From NCBI GenBank assembly GCA_040383485.1, contig JBEIDK010000006.1, positions 1 through 51,951 of the forward strand: a stretch of 51,951 bases of DNA, in the 5' to 3' direction. This DNA comes from JBEIDK01 sp040383485. Lineage in GTDB: Bacteria; Bacteroidota; Bacteroidia; UBA4408. A program made the translations under genes and the position numbers. The notes beneath the pieces were generated by a model. That model searched no databases. It saw nothing but the letters and a program-made list of their open reading frames with translations, and was not told where the DNA came from. Positions 44,531-51,951 of the stretch are shown in pieces. Numbering within the stretch: position 1 is the stretch's first letter; each line of letters starts with the position of its first letter.

Positions 44531-45025
44531 ATGGAATTAGTTACACCCGGCATTGGTTTAATTTTTTGGATGACCACCACATTCTTAATAGTATTTTTCT
44601 TATTAAAGAAATTTGCATGGGGTCCAATTTTAGGAATGATAAAAGACCGTGAAAAGTCTATTGAAGATGCTTTGCAAAAAGCTGAAACGGCAAAGGAAGA
44701 TATGAAACTTTTTCAGAAAGAAAATGAAAAATTAATGAGTCAAGCTAAGGCTGAACGTGATGTTATGCTTAAAGAAGCTAGAGAATTGAAGGAGTCTACT
44801 ATTAACGAAGCTAAAAGCAAAGCATCTGCTGAAGCAGACCGTATTTTGACTGCAGCAAGAGCAGAAATTCAAAATGAAAAGAATCAAGCAATCAATGAAA
44901 TAAAAAATCAGGTTGCTGTGCTATCAATTGAAATAGCAGAAAAAATTATTAAATCAGAATTAAGCTCAGACCAAAAACAAAAAGCATTGGTTGATAATTT
45001 ATTGTCAGAAATTAAATTAAACTAA
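44531..45025 (+). CDS. atpF: ATP synthase F0 subunit b
   Basis: 164 residues. One N-terminal membrane helix (GIGLIFWMTTTFLIVFFLLKKF) followed by a long charged, heptad-patterned coiled coil rich in Lys, Glu and Ala (KDREKSIEDALQKAETAKED onward), forming the peripheral stalk with subunit delta. 162 bp after atpE, the gap holding the hairpin and an A/T-rich stretch. Confidence 0.93.
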   Translation: MELVTPGIGLIFWMTTTFLIVFFLLKKFAWGPILGMIKDREKSIEDALQKAETAKEDMKLFQKENEKLMSQAKAERDVMLKEARELKESTINEAKSKASAEADRILTAARAEIQNEKNQAINEIKNQVAVLSIEIAEKIIKSELSSDQKQKALVDNLLSEIKLN

Positions 45026-45041
45026 AAACATTTCGAAATGT

Positions 45042-45084
45042 AAAGTTCAAAATTCAAAGTTGGTTTAAAACCATTTTGAACTTT
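45042..45084 (+). repeat. Inverted repeat between atpF and atpH
   Basis: aaagttcaaaa (45042-45052) and ttttgaacttt (45074-45084) are perfect 11-bp inverted copies around a smaller tggttt/aaacca pair. Short ctttaaa direct repeats follow up to 45098. In RNA this gives a stem in the 86-nt gap before atpH. No terminator-type T run. Confidence 0.6.
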
Positions 45085-45111
45085 AAACTTTAAACTTTAC
45101 ACTCATTAAAA

Positions 45112-45654
45112 ATGCAAAATACAAAATTAGCAAACAGATATTCAAAAGCTTTATTAAACTTGGCACTTGAACAAAAGGTATTAGATGAAGTTTGTAGCAA
45201 CATGAAACAATTAACTATGATGGTTGATGAAAATCGTGATTTGCAATTACTTCTGAAAAGCCCAATAGTGAAGGCAGACAAGAAGATTGCTATTTTTAAT
45301 GAATTATTTGTTGCTTTTCATAAATTATCTAAAGATTTTGTAACTTTAATTACAAAAAACAGACGTGAAGTTGATTTGAATAATATTGCCAAAGAGTTCA
45401 TTTCCTTATATGCTGATTACAAAAACATACAGCAAATAGTTGTTACAACTGCAACAGGCTTAGACGATACTTTACGTGCAAAGCTGAAAGCTTTAACTTC
45501 AAAAGCAACTAATTCGGAAGTAGATATTATTGAAAAAACTAACCCTGCGTTAATTGGTGGTTTTGTATTGCGTATTGGCGATAATCAATTTGATACAAGC
45601 ATAGCAACTAAAATAAGAAAGGTAAGACGAGAACTTATTACAAGTAAAATTTAA
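45112..45654 (+). CDS. atpH: ATP synthase F1 subunit delta
   Basis: 180 residues. N-terminal six-helix bundle (TKLANRYSKALLNLALEQK, typical delta start) and C-terminal strand/helix part with DNTLRAKLKALTSKATN-like region and IGGFVLRIGDNQFDTSI, conserved in OSCP/delta. Links F1 to the b stalk. It is the last gene of this run: a strong terminator follows and the next gene is miaB; atpA, atpG, atpD and atpC are not here. Confidence 0.93.
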   Translation: MQNTKLANRYSKALLNLALEQKVLDEVCSNMKQLTMMVDENRDLQLLLKSPIVKADKKIAIFNELFVAFHKLSKDFVTLITKNRREVDLNNIAKEFISLYADYKNIQQIVVTTATGLDDTLRAKLKALTSKATNSEVDIIEKTNPALIGGFVLRIGDNQFDTSIATKIRKVRRELITSKI

Positions 45655-45677
45655 ACTAAATAGTAAAAACAGTTTCT

Positions 45678-45714
45678 AAAGGTGTTGTGCAATTTGCGCG
45701 ACACCTTTTTGTTT
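45678..45714 (+). terminator. Intrinsic terminator after atpH
   Basis: A 13-pair stem, aaaggtgttgtgc (45678-45690) with gcgcgacaccttt (45696-45708), two pairs being G-T, around loop aattt, followed by a T-rich tail (tt g tttt). It closes the atpBEFH unit 24 bp after the stop codon. Confidence 0.85.
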
Positions 45715-45832
45715 TATTTATATAAATTTGTAGACCTTTATTAATGAAAAATCATAGGATATTTTTGAATGAAAATAATACTGTTTAAATAATTTTTGAT
45801 TATTAAATAGTAGAAAAATAAAATGTAAATCG

Positions 45833-47263
45833 ATGAATTTGATACACGACGAAAGCATACAAGGAACAGCTACATTATTAGAAAGTAATTTAGGAAGTAA
45901 TTTTCCAAAGCGTAAACTTTATATCGAAAGTTACGGATGCGCAATGAATTTTGCTGATAGTGAAATTGTAGCATCAATACTCACAAAAAATGGATTTGAA
46001 ACAGTTAAGGAATTTGAAAATGCCGACGTAATATTTGTTAATACTTGCAGTATTCGCGATAATGCTGAAACGAGGGTTCGCAAAAGATTAACTGATTTCA
46101 GACAATTAAAAAGAAATAATCCTAGTCTTATTGTAGGTGTTTTAGGCTGTATGGCCGAACGCCTAAAGTCACAATTTCTTGAAGAGGAACAATTAGTTGA
46201 TATTGTGGTAGGACCTGATGCATATCGTGACTTGCCTCACCTAATTGAAACTGTTGATGGAGGACAAAAAGCGGTAAATGTAATATTGTCGAAAGAAGAA
46301 ACATACGCCGACATAAGCCCAGTTCGACTTGACAGCAATGGTATATGTGCTTATGTATCAATTACTCGAGGATGTGATAATATGTGCGCATTTTGTGTGG
46401 TACCTTTTACACGTGGCCGTGAACGCAGTCGAGAACCACAAACAATTGTTAGTGAGGCACGTGATTTATTTTTAAGAGGTTACCGTGAAGTAACATTGCT
46501 CGGGCAAAACGTAAACTCGTATTTGTGGACTGGTGGAGGTTTAAAAAAAGATAACCCATCAAAAGAAGAATTAGAGAATGCTACCACTTTTGCTCAATTA
46601 CTTGAAATGGTAGCAAAGGTAAGCCCTCTGCTTAGAATAAGGTATAGTACAAGTCATCCAAAAGATATGCAAAATGATGTTTTAGAAGTGATGGCTAAAT
46701 ACCCGAATATCTGCAAAAACATTCACCTTCCGGTACAAAGTGGAAGTACACAGTTGTTAGAAAAAATGAATCGCGGATACTCACGTGAGTGGTATTTAGA
46801 ACGAATTTCTGCCATTAGAAATTATATGCCTGATTGCGGAATTAGTAGTGATTTTATTTCTGGCTTTTGTGGTGAAACTGACGAAGACCACCAACAAACA
46901 TTAGATTTAATGCGCAAAAGTGGCTTCATAATGTCGTATATGTTTAAGTATTCAGAAAGGCCAAAAACGTTGGCTGAACGAAAGTTTAAGGACGATGTGC
47001 CTGAAGAACTAAAGGCGAAAAGACTGCAAGAAATTATTGATTTACAACACGAATTATCATTGCAAAGTAATTTAAATGATATTGGAAAAACATTTGAAGT
47101 ATTGGTTGAATCAATTTCGAAAAGAAGTACAGATTTTATGAGTGGAAGAACGACACAGAGTAAAGTAGTAATTTTCCCGAAAGGAAATTTGAAAAAAGGA
47201 GATTATGTAAATGTGAAAATTACGGAATGTAGTTCTGCAACCTTAAAAGGTGTATTGGCCTAA
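45833..47263 (+). CDS. miaB: tRNA-2-methylthio-N6-isopentenyladenosine synthase
   Basis: 476 residues, complete. Adds a methylthio group to i6A37 of tRNAs reading UNN codons. N-terminal UPF0004 domain with the auxiliary cluster Cys36, Cys72, Cys106 (YGCAMN, NTCSIR, GCMAER), radical-SAM domain with Cys181, Cys185, Cys188 (CDNMCAFC) and PFTRGRERSR, and a C-terminal TRAM domain (GKTFEVLVE ... VKITECSSATLKGVL). Alone after the atp terminator; convergent with pgi with a 7-bp gap. Confidence 0.96.
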   Translation: MNLIHDESIQGTATLLESNLGSNFPKRKLYIESYGCAMNFADSEIVASILTKNGFETVKEFENADVIFVNTCSIRDNAETRVRKRLTDFRQLKRNNPSLIVGVLGCMAERLKSQFLEEEQLVDIVVGPDAYRDLPHLIETVDGGQKAVNVILSKEETYADISPVRLDSNGICAYVSITRGCDNMCAFCVVPFTRGRERSREPQTIVSEARDLFLRGYREVTLLGQNVNSYLWTGGGLKKDNPSKEELENATTFAQLLEMVAKVSPLLRIRYSTSHPKDMQNDVLEVMAKYPNICKNIHLPVQSGSTQLLEKMNRGYSREWYLERISAIRNYMPDCGISSDFISGFCGETDEDHQQTLDLMRKSGFIMSYMFKYSERPKTLAERKFKDDVPEELKAKRLQEIIDLQHELSLQSNLNDIGKTFEVLVESISKRSTDFMSGRTTQSKVVIFPKGNLKKGDYVNVKITECSSATLKGVLA

Positions 47264-47270
47264 TTCTGTA

Positions 47271-48926
47271 TTATTTTCTCATACTTTTAAATGCATTTAT
47301 CAATCCATTGGTTGATGAATCATGAGATATGATTTCATTGTCATTTTGTAATTCCGGAGTTATTTTATTTGACAGTTGCTTTCCCAACTCAACACCCCAT
47401 TGGTCGAAACTAAAAATGTTCCAAATGATGCCTTGAACAAATATTTTGTGTTCATACATTGCAATTAGACTTCCTAAATTGTAAGGTGTAATCTGTTTAA
47501 TTAATATTGATGTTGTTGGCTTGTTGCCTACAAAAACCTTGTAAGGAGCAAGTTTCTTTGCCACTAATTCACTTTTTCCAGAGTCAATTAATTCTGCATA
47601 AGCAGTTTCATAATCTTTTCCATTCATCAAAGCTTCTGTTTGCGCAAAAAAGTTACTCATCAAATAATTATGATGTTCTCCAATTGGGTTTTGACTAGTT
47701 GCAGAGGCAATAAAATCAGCGGGTATTAATTGAGTGCCTTGATGTATTAACTGATAAAACGCATGCTGACCATTTGTTCCAGGTTCACCCCAAATAATGG
47801 GACCAGTTTTATAGTCTAGCGTATTCCCGTTTCTAGCAACCGTTTTTCCATTACTCTCCATATCTGCTTGTTGCAAATATGCCGAGAATCTATGCAGGTA
47901 TTGGTCATAAGGGAGTATAGCTTGGCTTCTGGCATCAAAAAAATTTACGTACCAAATCCCAATTAAGGCAGCTATTACTGGAATATTTTTTTCGAATGAA
48001 GTGGTTTTAAAATGCTCATCCATTGCATAAGCTCCTGCTAATAGTGCTTCAAAATTTTCATATCCAATAGCACAACAAATACTTAGTCCAATTGCACTCC
48101 ATAAAGAATATCTTCCTCCAACCCAATCCCAAAATTCAAACATATTTTTGGTGTCTATTCCAAATTCAGCTACTGCAGTTGAATTGGTTGATAGCGCCAC
48201 AAAATGTTTTTTTATATGCTCAGTATCTTTGGCAAAATTTAAAAACCACTGTTTAGCAGTTGCAGCATTGGCCATGGTTTCTTGTGTAGTAAAAGTTTTT
48301 GAGGCTATAATAAACAATGTGGTTTCTGCATTTAATTTTTTTAATGTTTCGGCAATATGTGTAGCATCTACATTGCTTACAAAATGTATATTTATATGTT
48401 CAACCTTGTATGCTTTTAAAGCTTCGCAAACCATTACTGGCCCTAAGTCAGAACCGCCAATACCAATATTTACAATATCACTTATAGGTTTTCCAGTATA
48501 TCCTTTCCAAGTACCTTTGTGAATGTTGTTGGTGAAAAAATTCATATGCGCCAAAACCTTATTTATTTTTGGCATCACATCTTCTCCATCAACAAGAATT
48601 GTAGAATTACTTCTATTTCTCAACGCAGTATGCAGTACCGAACGATTTTCAGTTTCATTTATTGGCTCTCCATTAAACATACTTTCGATTGCCTCTTTCA
48701 GTTTACACTCGTTTGCTAAATCAATAAGCAATCTTAAAGTTTCTTCAGTAATATGATTCTTTGAAAAATCGAATAAAAAATCATTCCAACAAATAGAATA
48801 CTTTTCGAATCTGTTTACATCATTTTCAAAAAGACTTTTTAAAGAATGGCCATTAACCTTTTTATAATGCGCAGTTAGCAATGAATAAGCATTTGTTTGA
48901 ATAGGATTAACCTTAGCTAATGACAT
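47271..48926 (-). CDS. pgi: Glucose-6-phosphate isomerase
   Basis: 551 residues, the long bacterial/eukaryotic type. Interconverts glucose-6-phosphate and fructose-6-phosphate. Signatures: VNIGIGGSDLGPVM, FIIASKTFTTQET, WDWVGGRYSLWSAIGLS, and the base-bearing WGEPGTNGQHAFYQLIHQG; the C-terminal active-site Lys is expected near FDQWGVELGKQL. Starts 18 bp after the RidA-family gene on the same strand, so they could share a promoter. Confidence 0.97.
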   Translation of the reverse strand: MSLAKVNPIQTNAYSLLTAHYKKVNGHSLKSLFENDVNRFEKYSICWNDFLFDFSKNHITEETLRLLIDLANECKLKEAIESMFNGEPINETENRSVLHTALRNRSNSTILVDGEDVMPKINKVLAHMNFFTNNIHKGTWKGYTGKPISDIVNIGIGGSDLGPVMVCEALKAYKVEHINIHFVSNVDATHIAETLKKLNAETTLFIIASKTFTTQETMANAATAKQWFLNFAKDTEHIKKHFVALSTNSTAVAEFGIDTKNMFEFWDWVGGRYSLWSAIGLSICCAIGYENFEALLAGAYAMDEHFKTTSFEKNIPVIAALIGIWYVNFFDARSQAILPYDQYLHRFSAYLQQADMESNGKTVARNGNTLDYKTGPIIWGEPGTNGQHAFYQLIHQGTQLIPADFIASATSQNPIGEHHNYLMSNFFAQTEALMNGKDYETAYAELIDSGKSELVAKKLAPYKVFVGNKPTTSILIKQITPYNLGSLIAMYEHKIFVQGIIWNIFSFDQWGVELGKQLSNKITPELQNDNEIISHDSSTNGLINAFKSMRK

Positions 48927-48944
48927 AAATTATTTTTCTTAATT

Positions 48945-49358
48945 TTAAATAGTTGCAATAACTTTTAATTCAATAGCTATTGGTGTTGGAAGGCAGTTAA
49001 TTTCACAAGTGGTTCTACACGGTAAATTGTCTTTAAAATACTCTGCATAAATTCTATTATAGGTTTTGAAATCATCTTTCATATTTGTTAAGAATACAGT
49101 TACATCAACTATTTTATCCCAACTACTTCCGCTATCTTCTAAAATATATTTAATATTTCTAAATACGCTATGGCATTGAGTTTCTATGTCATAAGAAACA
49201 ATTTTTCCAGAATCGTCTAGTGTAACACCTGGTATATTTTTATTGCCGCGTTCACGAGGACCAACTCCCGATAGAAATAATAAATTTCCAACTTTGCGAG
49301 CATGTGGATATAAACCTACAGGCTCGGGTGCTTTACTGCTATTTATTTTATCTTCCAT
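48945..49358 (-). CDS. RidA-family deaminase (2-aminomuconate deaminase-like)
   Basis: 137 residues from the ATG at 49358 (MEDKINSSKAPEPVG); a 14-codon extension to 49400 is open but hydrophobic and unlike the family. The RidA/YjgF fold is shown by VGNLLFLSGVGPRERG, the Arg-bearing PCRTTCEINCLPTP and the C-terminal IELKVIATI. SKAPEPVGLYPHARKVG is what I recall for the members annotated as 2-aminomuconate deaminase of kynurenine breakdown; no other kynurenine genes are in the window, so a general enamine/imine deaminase is the safer call. Confidence 0.85.
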   Translation of the reverse strand: MEDKINSSKAPEPVGLYPHARKVGNLLFLSGVGPRERGNKNIPGVTLDDSGKIVSYDIETQCHSVFRNIKYILEDSGSSWDKIVDVTVFLTNMKDDFKTYNRIYAEYFKDNLPCRTTCEINCLPTPIAIELKVIATI

Positions 49359-49527
49359 TAAACAATTTATTTTTTCAAAAAAACAAATAATAATTAGCAT
49401 TTAAAATATTTCATGTTCTTAAGTTGATTGAACCAATATATTAGATTATGAATAGTTGATTAATTACGATTAAATTTCTTTTTTGATTAAGATTAAAGCT
49501 TTATACATATTTGCGTAAATAATTTTC

Positions 49528-51624
49528 ATGCCGTTTATTATTAATTGCCTTTTCAGATTTTTTGCTGTTGTATTTTTTGCAAGTGTCATTTTTGGTTGTC
49601 ATAACTTAAGTACAACATCACAGAATGATAGAAAAAACAAGGCGTATATTGATAGCTTAATTGATATATCAAAGCAACTGACTGATAATGGTGATTTTGT
49701 AAATAGTAAAATTAAAATTAAAGAGGCTTATTCTTTTTCGGAAAAGAATGATATTTTATATGGGAAAATAAATTCATGCTATTTGTTATGTAACACATTT
49801 TATGGTCAAGAAATAGCTGACAGTTCTTCATTTTATGGCGAGAAAGCGATTAGTTATTACGATAATTCAGCGGAAGAAAATAATGAAGAGCTAAAAAAAA
49901 TAGTAGCATTAGTTTATACTCGACTTGCAATTCTGTATGTAGAAACTGGTAATTATGGAATTTCATACCGATACATTTTTGAGAGTGAAAATTTAGTAAA
50001 TGGCATTACTGATGCTGAATTTATGCTGGAGCATAATGGAAGACTAGCACATACATACTACTTTTTGGGTCTCTTTAAGGAAGCTCAAAAATATTACAAC
50101 AACAAACTGGCTCTACTTAGACTAAATGTAACCGAGCACTCTGGAGCAATGTATGAACAAGGCATATATCGCGACCTTGGTCTTACATTTTTTAATCTTA
50201 AAGATTATAACAAAGCAATTGTTTACTATGATTCTGCATTGAGTAAACTAAGTACAAAACCCAACTTAACAGATCTTGAAGCAAAGAGTTATCAAATAGC
50301 CATTGGAATTATTAATGGCAATAAAGGGCAGGCCTATGCTGCACAAAAAAAATACAAGGAGGCTATTGATGAATTAAATAGCAATATTAAAATCAACTCA
50401 AAAGTTGGCTATGATAATATTGATGCCACCTCTTCATTAATAGCTCTAGCTAACGTTTACTTGGAGCAAAACAACATTGAAAAATTTAAAGCTACAATTT
50501 CTAAAACCGATTCATTATATAATGCAAGGGCTACAAATGTCTATTATAATAGAATGATTAAAATTAAGGCACTAGCTTATGAAAAATTAAATGACAATGA
50601 AAAAGGATATGCTTTATTAAAAAAGTTCATTGCTTGGAATGACAGCTCTACATCTTCATTTATTAAAAATAACTTAAGGTTTAAATTAAATAAGTTTGAT
50701 ACAGAAAAAAGGAATAAAATAGTAGATAATCTAAACAAGGAAACCAAAGAAACAAAAAGACGATTTTATTTAATATTAGCATTAGCAACATTATTAGTAA
50801 TTATAGCAATTCTCTCAATTTTTTCAGTTTATAGCTACAGAAAAAGTGATAATAAACTTAGAAGACTTTACAAGCAATTGGCGCAAAATCAAAGTGCTCT
50901 TGAAAATAGTAATCTTGATATGCAGAAATTAGTAATTGAAAAAAATAATATACTTGGTATTGTAGCGCACGATTTAAAGTCTCCACTTTCGAGCATAAAA
51001 GGCCTGACAATGTTGCTTGATGCAGAACTAAACAGCAAAAAAATTATTGATGAAGATATAGCAAGGTTTATTGATTATATAAAAGTTTCAATAAATCACA
51101 TGAACTCCGTTACCGATGATATATTAGAAATGTCGACACTTGAATCATCGCAAACACCGCTTGTGATGATTGAAACCAATGTTAACCAACTCATTAATAA
51201 TATTGTTATGCTTTTTGGTTTAAAAGCTAAAGAAAAATTTATTACGATAGTTACTGAATACTCAGGAAACATTCTCTTTAAATTAAATGAGAAAAAAATA
51301 GAAAGAGCTATTAGTAATTTGGTAAATAATGCCATTAAATTTAGCAATGCTGGCAGTAAAATAATAATCAAAGCTTTATTAGAAAACGAAAACTTAATCA
51401 TTCAAATTATTGACCAAGGCATTGGTATTGATGAAAAAAATTTCGAATCTATTTTCGATAGATTTACAAGGTCTAAAAATATAGGCACTGCTGGTGAGAA
51501 GCCAGTTGGTTTGGGACTTTCAATTGTAAAACAAATTGTTGAAAAACATGGTGGTACTATTCATTTTACAAGTGAAAAAAATGTTGGAACTACATTTATC
51601 GTAACCATTCCGAAAACTGTTTAA
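49528..51624 (+). CDS. TPR-containing sensor histidine kinase, lipoprotein-like N-terminus
   Basis: 698 residues. An N-terminal lipobox (ASVIFGC, Cys24) or signal anchor, then TPR repeats over about 45-385 (GNYGISYRYIFESENL, GLFKEAQKYYNNKL, KDYNKAIVYYDSAL, KKYKEAIDELNS), a membrane helix at about 412-435, a short coiled coil, a HisKA domain with phospho-His481 in VAHDLKSPLSS, and a HATPase_c domain with N box NLVNNAIKFSN, G1 DQGIGID and G2 VGLGLSIVKQIV. The TPR part would face the periplasm and sense a partner protein. No response regulator adjoins it; the receiver-Crp protein 13 kb upstream is one candidate, without direct evidence. Confidence 0.93.
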   Translation: MPFIINCLFRFFAVVFFASVIFGCHNLSTTSQNDRKNKAYIDSLIDISKQLTDNGDFVNSKIKIKEAYSFSEKNDILYGKINSCYLLCNTFYGQEIADSSSFYGEKAISYYDNSAEENNEELKKIVALVYTRLAILYVETGNYGISYRYIFESENLVNGITDAEFMLEHNGRLAHTYYFLGLFKEAQKYYNNKLALLRLNVTEHSGAMYEQGIYRDLGLTFFNLKDYNKAIVYYDSALSKLSTKPNLTDLEAKSYQIAIGIINGNKGQAYAAQKKYKEAIDELNSNIKINSKVGYDNIDATSSLIALANVYLEQNNIEKFKATISKTDSLYNARATNVYYNRMIKIKALAYEKLNDNEKGYALLKKFIAWNDSSTSSFIKNNLRFKLNKFDTEKRNKIVDNLNKETKETKRRFYLILALATLLVIIAILSIFSVYSYRKSDNKLRRLYKQLAQNQSALENSNLDMQKLVIEKNNILGIVAHDLKSPLSSIKGLTMLLDAELNSKKIIDEDIARFIDYIKVSINHMNSVTDDILEMSTLESSQTPLVMIETNVNQLINNIVMLFGLKAKEKFITIVTEYSGNILFKLNEKKIERAISNLVNNAIKFSNAGSKIIIKALLENENLIIQIIDQGIGIDEKNFESIFDRFTRSKNIGTAGEKPVGLGLSIVKQIVEKHGGTIHFTSEKNVGTTFIVTIPKTV

Positions 51625-51753
51625 ATTTGCATCGTCAGCTCAGTTGAGCTATGCACAATAAACTAGTTTTTATTCAAAATAAACATTGCCAGATAATATC
51701 TTCTTGGTGTTACTAAATTAATTTATAGGTAGATTTTAACCATTCTATTGTTG

Positions 51754-51774
51754 CAAAAGGAGTGCCTCTTTTTG
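51754..51774 (+). terminator. Hairpin downstream of the histidine kinase gene
   Basis: A nine-pair stem (caaaaggag, loop tgc, ctctttttg, one G-T pair) 129 bp after the stop codon, with a T-rich tail. Possibly the kinase's terminator. A second small hairpin (agctca-gt-tgagct, 51637-51650) lies nearer the stop codon. Confidence 0.4.
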
Positions 51775-51810
51775 AATCTTATTTTTTACTATAAAGTTGT
51801 GTAGTAACCG

Positions 51811-51951
51811 TTAAACCCAGATTACGCGTTAGGGGTTCTTAGTGAAGCGCCAAAGTCCAATAAAATATGAACTTTTTCGAATAAATCATATTGAATATAT
51901 GATGCATGAGAAAAAGTTGTTTACTTCATATTTTGAAGGGGTTTTGCGTTG
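51811..51951. mobile_element. MITE-like fold-back element, copy 2 (cut by the window edge)
   Basis: The 141 bp from ttaaaccc at 51811 to the last base align without a gap to copy 1 from 32550 to 32690, with 13 mismatches by hand count (about 91% identity). It has the same left terminal repeat, the same central hairpin and the aaaatatgaa/ttcatatttt arms. The right end lies outside the window. It sits in non-coding sequence between the kinase gene and whatever follows. Confidence 0.8.

Noticed and set aside
45081..45098. Tandem ctttaaa repeats as a microsatellite of interest
   Set aside because: Fewer than three exact units; reported only as part of the spacer structure before atpH.
48148..48756. 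Plus-strand frames up to 124 codons inside pgi
   Set aside because: Antisense shadows of a complete glucose-6-phosphate isomerase.
49359..49400. 14-codon N-terminal extension of the RidA-family protein
   Set aside because: Hydrophobic and Cys-containing, unlike the family; the ATG at 49358 gives the usual start.
1..51951. tRNA or rRNA genes
   Set aside because: No cloverleaf-like segment or conserved rRNA stretch was seen in the intergenic regions on either strand; a dedicated tRNA scan could not be run.

Overview
The window is an AT-rich stretch (about one third G+C by eye) of a Bacteroidota chromosome. Supporting traits are two type IX secretion (T9SS) cargo proteins with type A and type B sorting domains, a GIN-domain (DUF2807) surface protein, an ECF sigma/anti-sigma pair, a RemB/Wzi-like outer-membrane protein, a PiT transporter paired with a DUF47 protein, and TAnnTTTG-type -7 promoter boxes. 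The gene mix would fit Chitinophagales or Sphingobacteriales, but I cannot fix the lineage below phylum. Coding density is high. I found no rRNA, tRNA, CRISPR array, prophage or complete insertion sequence.

Layout. 1-4515 (minus): 5' part of an M49 dipeptidyl peptidase III lipoprotein that runs off the left edge, a GIN/beta-barrel surface protein, an anti-sigma factor and its ECF sigma factor. 4797-5744: a small secreted Cys/Lys-rich protein and a convergent thioredoxin-type glutathione peroxidase, each with a strong intrinsic terminator. 5897-10678: DUF6913, dapA, a metallo-beta-lactamase-fold hydrolase, mutY (TTG start), a membrane protein, an S4 RNA-binding protein and a PaaI-type thioesterase. 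10882-15166 (minus): a molybdopterin FdhF/YdeP-like oxidoreductase that is visibly richer in G+C than its surroundings and carries a palindromic repeat inside its coding sequence, with three small neighbours. 15267-18280: two envelope glycosyltransferases. 18288-20792: carA and a T9SS-secreted M43 protease. 20933-26282: murB, an MFS sugar-type carrier, a flavoprotein that has lost its redox cysteines, and a GT-C glycosyltransferase. 26279-30680: ruvB, the RemB/Wzi-like protein, proline dehydrogenase and a one-haem cytochrome c lipoprotein. 30684-34881 (minus): PiT, DUF47, a fold-back repeat, hemN and a YrdC/YciO protein. 35353-39433: a receiver-Crp fusion regulator and a large T9SS type B adhesin-like protein. 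39455-42690 (minus): a conserved hypothetical protein, an amidohydrolase lipoprotein and korB without korA. 42920-45654: atpB-E-F-H, closed by a terminator. 45833-49358: miaB, pgi and a RidA-family deaminase. 49528-51624: a TPR histidine kinase.

Most of the window is housekeeping: lysine/peptidoglycan precursors (dapA, murB), pyrimidine/arginine precursor (carA), DNA repair (mutY, ruvB), haem (hemN), tRNA modification (miaB, YrdC-like), energy (atp, korB, pgi) and phosphate uptake. The accessory interest lies in a roughly 170-bp fold-back element present twice (32550-32723 and from 51811 off the right edge), the repeat-derived N-terminus of the FdhF-like protein, the cysteine-free disulfide-reductase homologue with a new C-terminal Cys cluster, and the hairpin-punctuated, split ATP synthase operon. 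I do not see a clear undescribed multi-gene defence or biosynthetic system.
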